Assembly: GCA_027257055.1 (NCBI GenBank)
Contig: JAPVLO010000278.1
Coordinates: forward strand, 1 to 64,000
Reading direction: 5' to 3'
Length of the DNA: 64,000 nucleotides
DNA from: Cephalopachus bancanus
Lineage: Eukaryota; Chordata; Mammalia; Primates; Tarsiidae
Below the pieces are notes generated by a model, which was not told the DNA's origin, made no database searches, and saw nothing but the letters and a program-made list of their open reading frames with translations. Positions within the stretch are counted from its first letter, which is position 1, and every line of letters begins with the position of its first letter. The position numbers and the translations under genes are program-made. Below, piece after piece: positions 16,193 through 27,756 of the stretch.

Positions 16193-16241
<49 letters not shown>
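16193..16241. repeat. (CA)n microsatellite in an Alu tail
   Basis: About 24 CA units directly fused to the Alu 3' end. The repeat probably grew from the SINE tail. Confidence 0.97.
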
Positions 16242-16243
<2 letters not shown>

Positions 16244-16721
16244 CTGTTGGGTAGTTCAAAGCATTATGAGAAAATTTCAAGTGGCAGTAAGAATGGAAAC
16301 ATAAGACTGTATGAAGTACATGAAATAAAAGATTAGCAAGACCTGGCAATGTGTTGGCTATGGAGAGTCAGCGCTGCATAATAACTCAAAAGTGTGGAGT
16401 CTGCGTCATACTGTGGATTGGGATATCATCAACTGAGATGAAAAACTCTTGAGGCATACAACCTCTGAAAAATAACGAGATATGACATATATATATATCA
16501 CAGTAATTGCTAAATTAGAGTCTCCACCCCTATCCAATATGTTTAACCTGAACCAAAAAGAAGGAATTTTATAAAGAACAAAGTTATGGGCACCATGCTG
16601 TCATTTTGAGGTCCACCAATGTTTGTATTTATTATTTGAGAAAATAATGTCACTTATCTCACTTTTATTCAAAACATACAAAGTAAATTATAGCATATAT
16701 TCTGTATCACACATATTTCTT
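16242..16721. other. Unassigned DNA
   Basis: No recognised gene or repeat; a short TATATA stretch lies near 16490. Confidence 0.5.
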
Positions 16722-17444
<723 letters not shown>

Positions 17445-17455
17445 GACTTTCCTTT

Positions 17456-17743
17456 TTCTTTTTTGAGTTGAAGTCTCACTCTGTCACCCAGAATGGAGTG
17501 CAGTGGCACACTCCCGGTCACCGCAACCTCGACCTGCTGGACTCTGGCGATCCTTCCGCTCAGCCTTCCAAGTAGCTGGAACTACCTGCACGCACTACCA
17601 TGGCCAGCTATTTTTTTATTATTATTGTAGAGATGAGGTCTCACCAAGTTGCCCAGGCGGGTCTCGAACCCACGGGCTCAGGCAATCCACTCACCTCAGC
17701 CTCCCAAAGCGCGGGATTACAGGCTGAGCCACTGAGCCCGGCA
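17456..17743 (-). mobile_element. Full-length dimeric Alu SINE (antisense)
   Basis: Both arms are present and the pol III B box is intact (reversed ggtctcgaaccc). The left arm ends in the lineage form 'attacaggctgagccactga'. A perfect 11-base target-site duplication, gactttccttt, lies at 17445-17455 and 17744-17754. Several CpGs are retained, so it is relatively young. Confidence 0.95.
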
Positions 17744-17855
17744 GACTTTCCTTTAATAGTGTAAAAACTATAGTACTCATTTTCCCGGTTCATGAGCCTT
17801 CTGCTAGCTGTGATATTACTCCAGATTTTGGCTTGTGAGTTGACTAGCACATTTA

Positions 17856-17862
<7 letters not shown>

Positions 17863-17911
<49 letters not shown>
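17863..17911. repeat. (TG)n microsatellite
   Basis: About 24 uninterrupted TG units. Confidence 0.97.
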
Positions 17912-17912
<1 letters not shown>

Positions 17913-17954
17913 TGCATGGATAAATATATATATTTGTATATATTCAATATTTTG

Positions 17955-18327
17955 AAAGATGGTGCTCCCTCCAAAATTCATGTTAAAACTGACTTTCTAA
18001 TACAACAGTATTGAGATGTGTGATCTTTGGGAGGTGATTAAGTCCTGAGGGCTTCACCCTTATGAATGGGATCAGCACCTCATGAAAGGGCTTGAGGTTG
18101 AAAGGAACTCTCTCTTGCTCTTCCACCTTCTGCCATGTAAGGATGCAGCAATAAGATATCATCTTAAAAGCAGAGAGCATCTCTCACCAGACACCAGCAC
18201 CATTGTCTTGACTTGGCCTTCTCAACTTCCAGAACCATAAGAAATAAACGTTTGTTCTTTATAAATCACCCAGGTATTTTGTTGCAGCATCACAAACTGA
18301 CTAAGACATGTGAAAGCTGCAGATACG
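17955..18327 (+). mobile_element. MLT1-like LTR (ERVL-MaLR)
   Basis: It follows the MaLR LTR order: 'gatctttgggaggtgattaag' (about 18022), 'gggatcagcacc', a 'cttctgccatg..aggat' block (about 18126), 'cttccagaaccataagaaataaa' (about 18228, containing the polyadenylation signal), a 'ttataaatcacccaggtat' block, and the terminal 'gactaagaca'. A solitary LTR with no internal region recognised next to it. Confidence 0.85.
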
Positions 18328-18329
18328 AA

Positions 18330-18700
18330 GATGAAATCACTTTGTCAGACCCAGACAAAAAAGGACCACGAAGGCCTGAAAGAGACGAGGTTCCTGCTTA
18401 CGTGTCTGAGATAAGAACTACTTCCAAGGACTTTCTAAAAAATCCTTTCACATCCTTCACACATCTCCTGCTTTGGCAAAGTTTTTCACTAGACTTATTT
18501 AGGAGTGCAATAATTCAGATAATGTATTCCAGAAAGAACATATGCCTGGTGTAGTGTCATCTCCACCAATGAACTGACAACTCTGACTTTGAACTACTGG
18601 AACCAATGAACTCTGTTTCTAAGCAGCCTAAATGAATCTCATTTTGGTAATAAAAGCTTCCCTCACTATTTCTACATCAGATGCACTGGTGCCTTGTCAT
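18330..18700 (+). mobile_element. Possible second LTR of another family
   Basis: Immediately after the MLT1 comes about 370 bp ending in 'ttttggtaataaaagcttccctcac', an LTR-style polyadenylation context. No ends or duplicate could be defined, and the 5' part could equally be MaLR interior. Confidence 0.3.
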
Positions 18701-18834
18701 TCCATACATTCAGATTAAAATCTTTATACCCAGTAAACCCAGCATAATTTTCTCTAGTGCATTTTTTTGTAGGTTGACAGATACACACACACACTCGTGT
18801 GTGAGAGAGAAAGAGCATGCTTGTGTTTATGCCC

Positions 18835-19075
18835 TTACAAAATCCATATATTGGTTGAAATCCTAATCCCCAAAGCCCCAATGTGAGAATATTTGAAGGT
18901 GGGGCCTTTGGGAGGTAATTAGGATTAGATACAGTCATAAAAGTGGAGACTTTATGATGGAATTGGTACCCTTACATAGGGATAAAGAGAACAGAATCCT
19001 TTTTCTTTTTGCCACGTGAGGATACAAGGAAGTTGTCTGCATACTAGGAAAAGAGCACTCACCAGAACCTGATCA
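18835..19075 (+). mobile_element. MLT1-like LTR, 5' part
   Basis: The order 'aaatcctaatccccaa', 'gaaggtggggcctttgggag', 'taattaggattagat', then a 'gccacgtgaggatacaa' block matches the first two thirds of an MLT1/MaLR LTR. The 3' third with AATAAA is missing. Confidence 0.75.
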
Positions 19076-19149
19076 TGTTTGTACATGCTATGTCTGTCCC
19101 ACTATTGTATTGTGTAAACTTGTAGCTTGTTTGCTTTTGTATGCTCACA

Positions 19150-19295
19150 GGTGGAGAAGAATTTGCCTGCCAGTTGAGGGAAAGTGCCAGGGATGGTGGT
19201 ACACCTCATCACCAAGGGTACCTGCATAATGAACATTTGTATATCTAACCCTGAGTTATACCCGAAATCTTTAGAAGAAAAAATTTAAAAGTTAA
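19150..19295 (+). mobile_element. Lineage-specific L1 3'UTR tail
   Basis: The blocks 'cctcatcaccaagggtacct', 'atttgtatatctaaccctga' and the A-rich end match the 3'UTR of the full-length L1 (about 36765-36890). Only the last 145 bases or so were copied, an extreme 5' truncation. Confidence 0.82.
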
Positions 19296-19424
19296 AAAAG
19301 AGAATTCTGCCTGTGATAAATTCTACCTCAAGCCACACCCAAATCTGATTGAGTGGTTATTTAAACAAAGCATTTAAGATGTTTGGGGCAGCTAGGATGG
19401 AATGAATGCATTTTGTGGGTGAGA

Positions 19425-19720
19425 AAGATACAAATTTTAGAAGGATAGGTTAAATTCTATGACCTCAAAGTTTGTGATTTCCCAATAATACATGTGTGGA
19501 AGCCCTCATTGTGTGGATGGGATTTGGAGGTGTAGACTCTGAGAGGTAATTAGTTTAGAATGAGGGCCCTAGAGTGGAGCCCTGGCAAAGGGATTAGTGC
19601 CCCTATAAGGCAATGAATTGATCAGAGCTCTCTCTCATTCCACCATGTAGAAATTCATCAAGGGCATCTCACTGAAAACCAGAAAGAAGGCCTTCAGCAG
19701 AACACAACCATGCTGACATC
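19425..19720 (+). mobile_element. MLT1-like LTR, left piece of a split copy
   Basis: It contains 'gatgggatttggaggtgtag' and an 'accatgtag..aagggcatct' region in MaLR order and ends inside the 'ctgacatc' segment. The missing end of this LTR appears about 2 kb downstream at 21715-21815, so it was split by a later insertion. Confidence 0.78.
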
Positions 19721-19883
19721 ACTGAACTGAACGGGGTCCACTCCTGCAGCACAGAAAAGTTAGACACTGACACCGAGATGTGCATCAGGAGAAGAGGGCA
19801 TTGACTGCATGGCACCAAGCGAGGAGAACAAGCAGCTAACACATAACACTTTAGCTCCCTGACGGTTTACAAGCAAGAATTTT

Positions 19884-20181
19884 CTTTTTTTTTTCTTTTT
19901 TTTTGAGTTGGAGTCTTACTCTGTCGCTCAGACTGGAGTGCAGTGACTGCTCCCGGCCACCACAGCCTCAACCTGCTGGGCTCCGGCGACCCTTCCACCT
20001 CAGCCTTCCAAGTAGCTGGAACTACAGGCGCGCGCTACCACACCTGGCTAGTGTTTCGATTTATTGTAGAGATGAGGTCTCACCAAGTTGCCCAGGCAGG
20101 TCTCGAACCCACGGGCTCAGGCAATCCACTCATCTCAGCCTCCCAAGGCACAGGATTACAGGCTGAGCCACCGAGCCCGAC
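19884..20181 (-). mobile_element. Full-length young Alu SINE (antisense)
   Basis: Both arms, an intact B box (reversed ggtctcgaaccc), and many CpGs kept (gctcccggccacc, gcgcgctacc). A perfect 17-base target-site duplication, ttacaagcaagaatttt, lies at 19867-19883 and 20182-20198. This is the best-preserved copy, useful as a reference for the lineage subfamily. Confidence 0.96.
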
Positions 20182-20689
20182 TTACAAGCAAGAATTTTTA
20201 AAGGCAGGGGTTCATTTCAGAAAAGCCGAAGTCACAGGCAAAACCATAAAGCAGTTCGTGGAGGTTATATTGGTTTGGTCCAAAAACAAAGAGATACCTT
20301 AAAATGGGAGTTCATAGGTCATTTAGAGATTTAGGTGACTTTGGAGATTCTTTGATTAGCAATTGGTTAAGAAAGCAAGGCCTTGTCTAAAACTTGAGAC
20401 CAGCAGAAAGTAATTTTGAGGGACTGTGACTCTCTCTAGGCCCTGAGGAAGAACTTTAAAACAGAGAACAGCAATCAGAGTTCAGTCTTTGGCTCCCCTG
20501 ATCTGAGGTCTGCATGACAGCAGTCAGCATTTTCCATCTGGTGGGGGTTTCTGAAAAACAACTCAGGCACCTATGTTAGATGTTAACTTTTAGTTTCCGT
20601 AGGGAACCAAAATATCTCCTGACTCTGGCCTACTTGAGGAACTATTGTTATTACTCGCTTCTTGCTATCAGGTTGCGCTTTTACTTTTC

Positions 20690-21587
20690 TTTTTTTTTTT
20701 TAATTAATCAGTATTTTTTATTATCGTTTTGTGGGGTACAGTTAAGGGTTAGGTGTACAATTACATTTCATTCAGGCACCCTGTTGATAAGAGGTGTTTT
20801 CCCAGTCCCAGATAGATATTAGCTACTGTTAATCCCATCCCCCTCCCCCCCATAATTTCCCAGTACCATCAGTCATTTTCTTATAGTATTATATTGGATG
20901 TTCAAGGTCCATTATATGAGTGAGAACATGTGATATTCTGATCTTTGTTTCTGTGAGAGGTCACTCAGTATTATAGACTCTAGTTCCATCCAGGTTGCTG
21001 CGAAATTCATGATTTTGTTCTTTTTCATGGCTGCGTAGTATTCCATCGTGTATATGTACCACATTTTTAAAATCCAGTCCTCTTTTGTTGGGCAGCATGG
21101 TTGTTTCCAGGTTCTTGCTATTGTAAACAACGCTGTGATAAACATACGTGTGCAAGTATCTTTTTTATAGAGTGATTTGTGTTCTTCAGGGTACGGAACT
21201 GGCATCAAAATCCTGTACAAAACCCGAAACCCACAGGACTTAAGAGAGAAGATAGACAAATGGGACCTTATTAAACTGACAAGCTTCTGCAAAGCCAAAG
21301 AAACCATCAAGAGAGCACGGAGATAGCCTACAGACTGGGAAAAAGTATTTGCCAACTCTAGGTCTGACAAAGGCTTAACATCCTGGATCTACAAGGAACT
21401 GAAACGTACTGAAAAGAAGAAAACAAACAACCCCATTATAAAATGGGCAAAAGATATGAACAGACACTTCACAAAAGAAGACATTCGAGCAGCCAACAAA
21501 CACATGAAGAAATGCTCAACCTCGCTAATCATCAGGGAGATGCAAATCAAAACCACACTGAGATACCACCTAACTCCAGTCAGAATG
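20690..21587 (-). mobile_element. L1 with 5' inversion (twin priming)
   Basis: A 5'-truncated L1 of the same family as 29790-36904. From a poly(T) tail to about 21195 it reads antisense (3'UTR and ORF2 C-terminus). From about 21200 to 21587 it reads sense, copying an upstream ORF2 region equivalent to about 35850-36237. A perfect 15-base duplication, gcgcttttacttttc, flanks the whole (20675-20689 and 21588-21602), so it is a single insertion. About 180 bases of L1 are missing at the inversion junction. Confidence 0.92.
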
Positions 21588-21714
21588 GCGCTTTTACTTT
21601 TCAAAGTTAGCTGGCTTCATGGAATTTCTCTTGAAGGGACTCAAGGTTTCTCCCCTATTCACTTGGTGGAATGATCAAAGAGTCTTAAGAAGGGTTTCTC
21701 CTTTATCTCAATGA

Positions 21715-21815
21715 CACTGCAATCTTGGACTTGCAACTTTTAGAATTGTGAAAAATAAATGTACATTTTTTTAAGCCACCAAGTCTATGGTATTTTTGTT
21801 ATAGCAACCCAAACT
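21715..21815 (+). mobile_element. MLT1-like LTR, right piece of the split copy
   Basis: The blocks 'caatcttggacttgcaac', 'attgtgaaaaataaatgt' and 'gccaccaagtctatggtat' are the canonical last 100 bases of an MLT1 LTR. They continue the piece that stops near 19720. Confidence 0.82.
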
Positions 21816-21821
21816 AATTAA

Positions 21822-21835
21822 TGTGTGTGTGTGTG

Positions 21836-21876
<41 letters not shown>
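21822..21876. repeat. (TG)n microsatellite
   Basis: About 27 TG units with one TTG interruption near 21836. Confidence 0.97.
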
Positions 21877-21879
<3 letters not shown>

Positions 21880-21884
21880 AATGT

Positions 21885-22320
21885 CTAGTACAAACACTAG
21901 GGCAACTATTAAAAGCATTTAGAAAAGAAGTAAAATTGATATACAAAGAGAAGAGAGAAAAATGGAGTCATATAAAATGCTCAAGGAAAAATCAGAAAAG
22001 AAAAAAAAACCCAAAAGATGAACAAGTATGCTTAATGGAAAACATGGTAGCTAGCTATTCAACTATGTTAATAATCGCTTAAAATGTTTAAAGTCCTACA
22101 TACAGATTAAAAGACAGGAATTGTCAGAGTGAAGGAAAATAAAATGACCCAACTATATGTTGCCCACAACAAAACCAATTTTAAATAAAAGACTTACATG
22201 GATCAAACGTAAAGTGGTGGAGAAAGATATTCCGTGGCAAGACTAACTGAAAGGAAGATAGAGTGACTGCTTCAGATTGAGATAAAGTAGACTTCAGAAC
22301 AAGGACAATTATTAAAGATA
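21885..22320 (+). mobile_element. Old L1M fragment: linker and start of ORF2
   Basis: Sense-strand L1M. The ORF1-ORF2 linker ('ctagggcaactattaaaa' near 21898) leads into the endonuclease start ('caactatatgttgccca' near 22150) and the 'taaagtagacttcagaacaa' segment near 22285. Frames are fully degraded. Confidence 0.7.
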
Positions 22321-23230
22321 CAAAGGGGCACTACACTGCCCAAGGAGCCAGGAGACATGGCCCTTTGTGCCTCTGAAGACAGGCTCATCAACCTTGGTCC
22401 ACTGTGGGTTCTAACATAGCCCTGTGATCCAATTTCAGTTCCACTCAGCCACAGTCCAGGGGCAAGTCCTGCCCACCTAATACCTGCCCAAGAACCCACT
22501 GAGAGCCACACCTGTCTGGGCACCTAGTAACAGGCATGTCATCTGTATACCTAAATGTGGACTTTAAAATGAACCTTTGCCAACCAGCCACATTTGCCAA
22601 AGTCCTAGAGACAGTTCCATTCACACAGAAACCAGGAAGAATTCATGTCTGGCAGAGCCCGTGGTAACAAACAGATCTGCCAACTGTAGAAGCCACTGTA
22701 GACCTAGAAGCAGTCATCTCATCTGTCTCAAACCCCACTCTGCCACAATCCCAGAAGATCCCATCAGCTCAGAGACCTGGCAGAAGGAGATCTTTACCTG
22801 TCAAAACCAGTATGTAAAAACTAGAAGAGGCGTTTACTCCTTCAAAAGCACAGGAAACCAATACAGCAGCACAGGCTGCATGAACCCCCAAAATTTGGGA
22901 AGCAAGATACCGCCAAAGGAAGCTACTAAACTCTAGTCACCTACCCCAAAGAAATGATGATCTAAAAATTGCTCAACCAAAAATTCCAAATAGTCATCTT
23001 AAATATAAATTTAAATAGAAAGTCTTACATAGATCAAAAGTAAAGTGGCAGAGAAAGATATTCCATGCCATCTCTGACTGAAAGGAAGGTGTTCAATGAC
23101 ACAATGAAATACGAGAACATATATACACAAAGAAACAAAATCAGAAGACCAATACATGGATGAAACAAGAATTTAATAGATAAACAGAAACCATAAAAAG
23201 AATCAAACAGAGCTGAAGAATAAAATGACA
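22320..23230 (+). mobile_element. Old L1M 5'UTR and ORF1 start
   Basis: This GC-richer block behaves like an L1M 5'UTR and passes into the start of ORF1 ('attgctcaaccaaaaattcc', then 'aatagtcatcttaaa' near 22990, and 'gagctgaagaataaaatgac' near 23211). An endonuclease-like segment interrupts it at about 23005-23090. No open frame remains. Confidence 0.6.
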
Positions 23231-23231
23231 G

Positions 23232-23580
23232 AACTGTTTTTGTTTTTTTGAACAGTCAAAGCACAAACATTTATTAAGTTCACAGCCTTATACAAATGTA
23301 GTTCATGAAGCCTCAAAATATTTACAATAGCACCATCAATGAACACAGATCACAGATCACAATAGTATAACAATCTTGAAAAAGCTGAAAATATTGCAAG
23401 AATTACCAAAATGTGACACAAAGTCATGAAGCGAACAAATTCTGCTGGGAAAATGTTCCCAATGAACTTGCTTAAAACAAGGTTGCCACAAAACATAACT
23501 TGTAAAAAAAAAGAGGAATATTTGTGAAGCTCAATAAAGCAAAGCACAATTTAAAAATGAAGTATTCTTGTACATGCTTG
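23232..23580 (-). mobile_element. Tigger1-like DNA transposon remnant
   Basis: Reversed Tigger1 landmarks are present: 'acatttattaagttcaca' near 23268, 'gaattaccaaaatgtgacac' near 23399, 'acaaggttgccacaaaac' near 23478, 'gaatatttgtgaagctcaat' and 'aagcaaagcacaattt' near 23515-23552. It sits inside an L1M, whose linker resumes at about 23585. No transposase frame. Confidence 0.75.
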
Positions 23581-23584
23581 ACAT

Positions 23585-23900
23585 TATTTGAAGGTAGACT
23601 GTGATTGATTGAAAATGTACTAATGTACTGTAAATTCTGGGACAACCTCTAATAATATTCAAAAGAAGTAGAGCTAAGCAACCAGTAATGAAGATAAAAG
23701 GGATTCCTTAGTAATAATCAAAACAATGTGGAAAAAAACCCCAAGAATATAGAACAAGTGAAACAAATAGGTTAAAAAAGCAAGAATGCAAATTGCATCC
23801 AACCATATTAATAATTGCATTAAATATGAAGGTTCTAAATATACTCAATAAAAGACAAACTATTAGATTGGATGTTCAAAAAACAAGATATTATTATATG
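23585..23900 (+). mobile_element. Old L1M ORF1-ORF2 linker and ORF2 start
   Basis: Continues the L1M interrupted by the Tigger1 piece: 'gaaggtagactgtgattgat' near 23590, 'gacaacctctaataatattc', and 'gactaaatgctcc'-like endonuclease start near 23815-23890 ('aatactcaataaaagacaa'). Confidence 0.75.
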
Positions 23901-24059
23901 TTATTTTTTTTAAATGTCACTTTTACTGTAAAAACATACAAGTGAGGACCAAAATAAACCAGAATTATCTTTTCTTGGCGGGCAGGTCCCTTGTAGTACA
24001 GGCTTCCCCCACTAAGTAAGTGTTCTAGGAACCCAATGGCATCAGTGTACCAACTAAAG

Positions 24060-24505
24060 TTGTGAGAGGCTATGTTGGGCTTCAGTTAATAATTTTTTGG
24101 AGGTTCTTAAAGGTATCTTCCTTTTTCAAGATGGGTGATTTATGTGCACACGTGCCCACACCAGACAATGTTTGGCAGTTTTTGACCAAAAAATGGCATG
24201 ACCCCCATGACCCACCCTCCTTCTTTACCCAATCTCACCCTGAGTGACTTTTATTTGTTTTCCTGGATGGAAAAAGTCCTCAAAGGGAAACAGTCTGCTA
24301 ATGTGGAAGAAGTGAAACAAAAAATGGCAGAAACACTAAAAAGCATCAAAATTGACAAGTTTGAAAACTGTTTTGAGCAGTAGAAAAAGCATCTCGATAG
24401 GTGCTTTGCTTCAAACAAAGAATATTTAGAAGGTGATAGAAATTTAAGCATGTAAGAGTATTTTTTATAAATAAGTTCAGAGTGTTTTGGGGTCCCCCTC
24501 ATATA
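24060..24505 (+). pseudogene. Mariner transposase remnant (C-terminal half)
   Basis: This is the C-terminal half of a Tc1/mariner-superfamily cut-and-paste transposase. Around 24150 a D-N-x-x-x-F-L-T-K pattern corresponds to the catalytic 'HDNA..' region. After a frameshift in an A-run near 24187-24193, the next frame (24198-24383) carries LSDFYLF (about 24243), WMEKVLKG, then VEEVKQKMAETLKSIK and FENCFEQ. A TAG follows, and the conserved tail KKHLDRCF..EYLEGD continues beyond it. The residue in the third catalytic Asp position (usually in 'PDL') reads Asn. No 5' half is visible. The copy disrupts the endonuclease region of an L1M. Resemblance is closest to HSMAR2-type mariners; subfamily uncertain. 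Confidence 0.82.
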
Positions 24506-24644
24506 TAGCTTAAATAAAAGGTATGCTATATAAATATAATTAAAGAAGGTTATAAATTTCTCCCATGAATAGATTTCAGATGCAAGAATTTTATCAGAAA
24601 TAAAGTATGGTAAACAGAACAACACAGCCAGAAAACCTAACACT

Positions 24645-25690
24645 CCTAACATTCACCTAACAACAAAACTTCGAAATATACAAACAAAATATAATCAATA
24701 GAAATAAAAAAATTAAATCCACAATTATAGTTGGAAATTTCAAAACCTCTAAAAGGTATAATCAAGAGAACAGTAAATCAATGAGGTTATGGAAGGCCTA
24801 AACAACACTATCAAATAACTTGACCAATTTGACATTACAAGACACTCTAACCAAAAAGAGCAGGGTAAACATGCTTTACAAGTGCATGTGGAACACTCAC
24901 AAAGATACATCATATTCTGAACCATAAAACAACCCTAGTATATTTTAAAACATATTGTAAACATCTCCAAGTAGTTGAAAACTAAGCAAACTAACTCATT
25001 ATTTCTCCTAGGTCAAAAAAAAATTCAAGGAAAATTAATAAATATTTTAAACTGAACGATTAAAAAAATCAAAATTCGTGTTACACTACTAAAACTAAAG
25101 CATTTCTTTAAGAAAAATGCATAGTTTACATGCTTACATTATAAAGAATAAGATTTAAAATTATTTATGTTACTATGCAATGCAATTAATAATATTTTAA
25201 ATTACTTATCTTAGTAGACAATGTAAGAAGCTAATAAAAATCCAAATTAAACTCAAATTAAGTAGATTGAAAATTATAAAGACATGAGCAGAATTAAACA
25301 GATCAAAAACAGAGTAAAATGAATAAAAGAGTTGCTTCTTTGAAAACATCATTGCACTCAATAACCACCTATCTAGACAGATTAACCAAAGCAGTGTTAA
25401 AGAAAAAACCCATTATAAATATCAAGAAATAAATATGTCATTTCTGCAAATTTTATAATAAAAAAGGATAATGGAATATTTTCAAAAGTTTAAGTAAATA
25501 ATTTTGACAACTTATTTGAAGTGGAAACATGATTTGAAAGCTAAAAACTAACCAAACTGAAACAAGACAAAATAGAAATTTGATTAGCCCTAAGTGTTTT
25601 TTTAAATAAATTTGTGACTTATATATTTCCTCAAAGTAAACTCAAAACCCAAATGGCTTCATTAGTAAATTTTATGCAAAATATAAGGAA
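24645..25690 (+). mobile_element. Old L1M ORF2: endonuclease to reverse transcriptase start
   Basis: Sense L1M resumes after the mariner. Landmarks: 'attatagttggaaatttcaa' near 24724, 'aacaacactatcaaataactt' near 24801, 'caagtgcatgtggaacactc' near 24880, 'ctccaagtagttgaaaact' near 24965, and 'caaatggcttcattagtaaat' near 25650, the start of the reverse transcriptase. It breaks off into a new L1M 5' end. Confidence 0.82.
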
Positions 25691-25696
25691 GACATG

Positions 25697-27755
25697 GATT
25701 GCCCTCAGCACAATGGCAGCATAGAAGTCCTCCAGCTCTGATTCCCCTCACAGAAATCCAGCTAGCAACCATCCAAAGAAAACAATGCTTTCTGAAATAC
25801 ACTGGTGCCCAGGAGTAAGTTGGGACCCCCTCCCCCCGACTGCAAATCTAAAAAAGGGCACATTCTAATGGTAAAAGGGACAGCTTCGCTCTGATGCTGC
25901 CATTCCTCCCACACCCAGGCACAGTGCCACACAAAGAGGATTCTCCAGGGCTCAGTTTCTTCAATGGGAAGACAGTTGCAGCTTCCCCATCACTCTGGAA
26001 CCCCTTGCAGAGGACCCACTCATGTTCATCCCACAGGGAATATGGGGCACACAGACAGGGATAGACAACTGGCGTCAGTTACAACCAAAGAATGAAGAGG
26101 GAGTTACAGCAACCAGAATGTGCATACTAATAGCTACCTTGCATTTTGGCTAATGACACCGTTCCATCAGAGAATCTGACCAACAACACTGCTCTGTGGG
26201 AAGCAGGGTCTGAAGATAGGTCAGATTCAAGTCCCTTGCCAACTTTCCCATCAAGCTCTGGGGCTATGCTTAGGCATTCTCAAGGCCAGGAGGCAAGCAG
26301 AGGTGCACGAATACCCAGAAGAATGGAAGCATCTGGTCCTGCCCAATCCCAGAGGCCTAAGGGATGGCTCCAGCAAGCCACCGTCTCTGGTTGAGTGTTC
26401 CTGAGACCAGAAGCCAAAAGCAGGTTTGTGAATATCTGCAGATTGGAACATGTGGCCAAGCCCATCACAGCAAGGGGTGGAATGGTGCCCAGACACCTCA
26501 TCCAAACTTGGAAAGCAGCTCCAGCCCTGCACAGCTACAGATTCCAGGCATCACTACTGGCCAGTCAGGGAAGATAGTCTGCAGCCCTGCTCAAGAGGAT
26601 TGCAGAGGCCAGTCAGCGACTCCACTTAGTCATGGAGTCTAACCAGTGGTCTCACTAGACTAAGGAGTACAGCCAGCTGCTCAAGTCAAAGTATTAAAAA
26701 TAACTATAATTATAATATTTTGTTAATGGATATATGATATATAAAAGATGCAAACTGTGACATCAGTAACAAAAAATGTGAAAAGAGAAGTTAAAGTGTA
26801 GAGCTTTGGTATTGGTCAAAGCTAAGTAATCAGCTTAAAACAGACTATTATAAACATAAGCCTCATGGTAACCACAAAAACATTTTAAAAGCTGCTTTAG
26901 ATACATAAAAAAGGAAGGCAAGAAAATACAAGCAAACCACTGCAAAAAAATCACCAAATGAAAAAGAAAAACAGCAAGAGAGGAAGAATGAAATGAAGAT
27001 CTTTAAAACAACCACAAAATTGTTAACAAAATGGTAGTAGCAAGTTCTTACAAATCAATAACTGCTTTAGATGTACATGGATTCAATTCTCCTACCAAAA
27101 CACATAAGTGGCTGAATGGATACAAAACAAGATCTAACACTATGCTCCTTGCAAGATATGCTTTAACTTTAAGGACACATACACACACACACACACACAC
27201 ATACACACACACACACACACACACAACACACACACACACACACAAAACCTCAAAATAAATTAAAAACTTAAAAGGTAAGAAATGAAAAAGTAAAACTCCT
27301 AGATAAAAACATAGGAAAAAATGCTTCTTGACATTGAAACCCATAATTCAACAGAATAAAAATAAATAAATGAGCAAATAATCTGAATAGATATTTTTCC
27401 AAATATGACATACAAATGGTCAGCAGGTATAAAAAAGGATACTCAACATCACTAATTATCAAAGAAACAGAAAACAAAATCACAATGAGATATCATCTTA
27501 TGCCTGTTACCATTGGCAGAAATGTAAACTGGCACAGCCATTATGAAATACAGTACAGAGGTTCCTAAAAATTTGATTTTAGAAATAAAACTACCACCTG
27601 ATTCAGTAATTCCACTTCTGGGTTTATATCCAAAAGAAATAAAGTCAGTATTCTGAAGAGATAGCTATACTCACATATTTATTGCAGCATTATCCACAAT
27701 AGTCAGGTACAGGAACCACCTAAGTGTCCATCAACAAATGAAGAAAGAAAAGATT
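25697..27755 (+). mobile_element. Old L1M copy with 5'UTR, internally deleted
   Basis: It begins with an L1M 5'UTR-like block (cacaatggcagcatagaag), runs to about 26690, then jumps to the linker ('gcctcatggtaaccacaaaa' near 26861), the endonuclease start ('gtggctgaatggatacaaaa' near 27109), a CA microsatellite, and finally the ORF2 C-terminus ('atgagatatcatcttatgcc' near 27485; 'tttattgcagcattatccac' near 27679). Most of ORF2 is missing and there is no 3'UTR. Confidence 0.75.
27175..27245. repeat. (CA)n microsatellite
   Basis: About 35 CA units with two minor interruptions, inside the L1M endonuclease region. Confidence 0.96.
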
Positions 27756-27756
27756 A

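Larger units (their letters stand above)
19725..21714. mobile_element. LTR-sized insertion within the MLT1
   Basis: Once the Alu (19884-20181) and the L1 (20690-21587) are removed with one copy of each target duplication, roughly 770 bp of foreign sequence remains between the two halves of the MLT1. That length and the clean split fit a solitary LTR, but I do not recognise the family and cannot see diagnostic ends. Confidence 0.4.

Noticed and set aside
18213..18554. 113-codon plus-strand frame
   Set aside because: It begins inside an MLT1 LTR and runs into LTR-like DNA with no domain.
20912..21370. 152-codon minus-strand frame with YTMEYYAAMKKNKI-like residues
   Set aside because: It is the L1 ORF2 C-terminus in the antisense half of the twin-primed L1 plus inverted sequence, not a separate gene.
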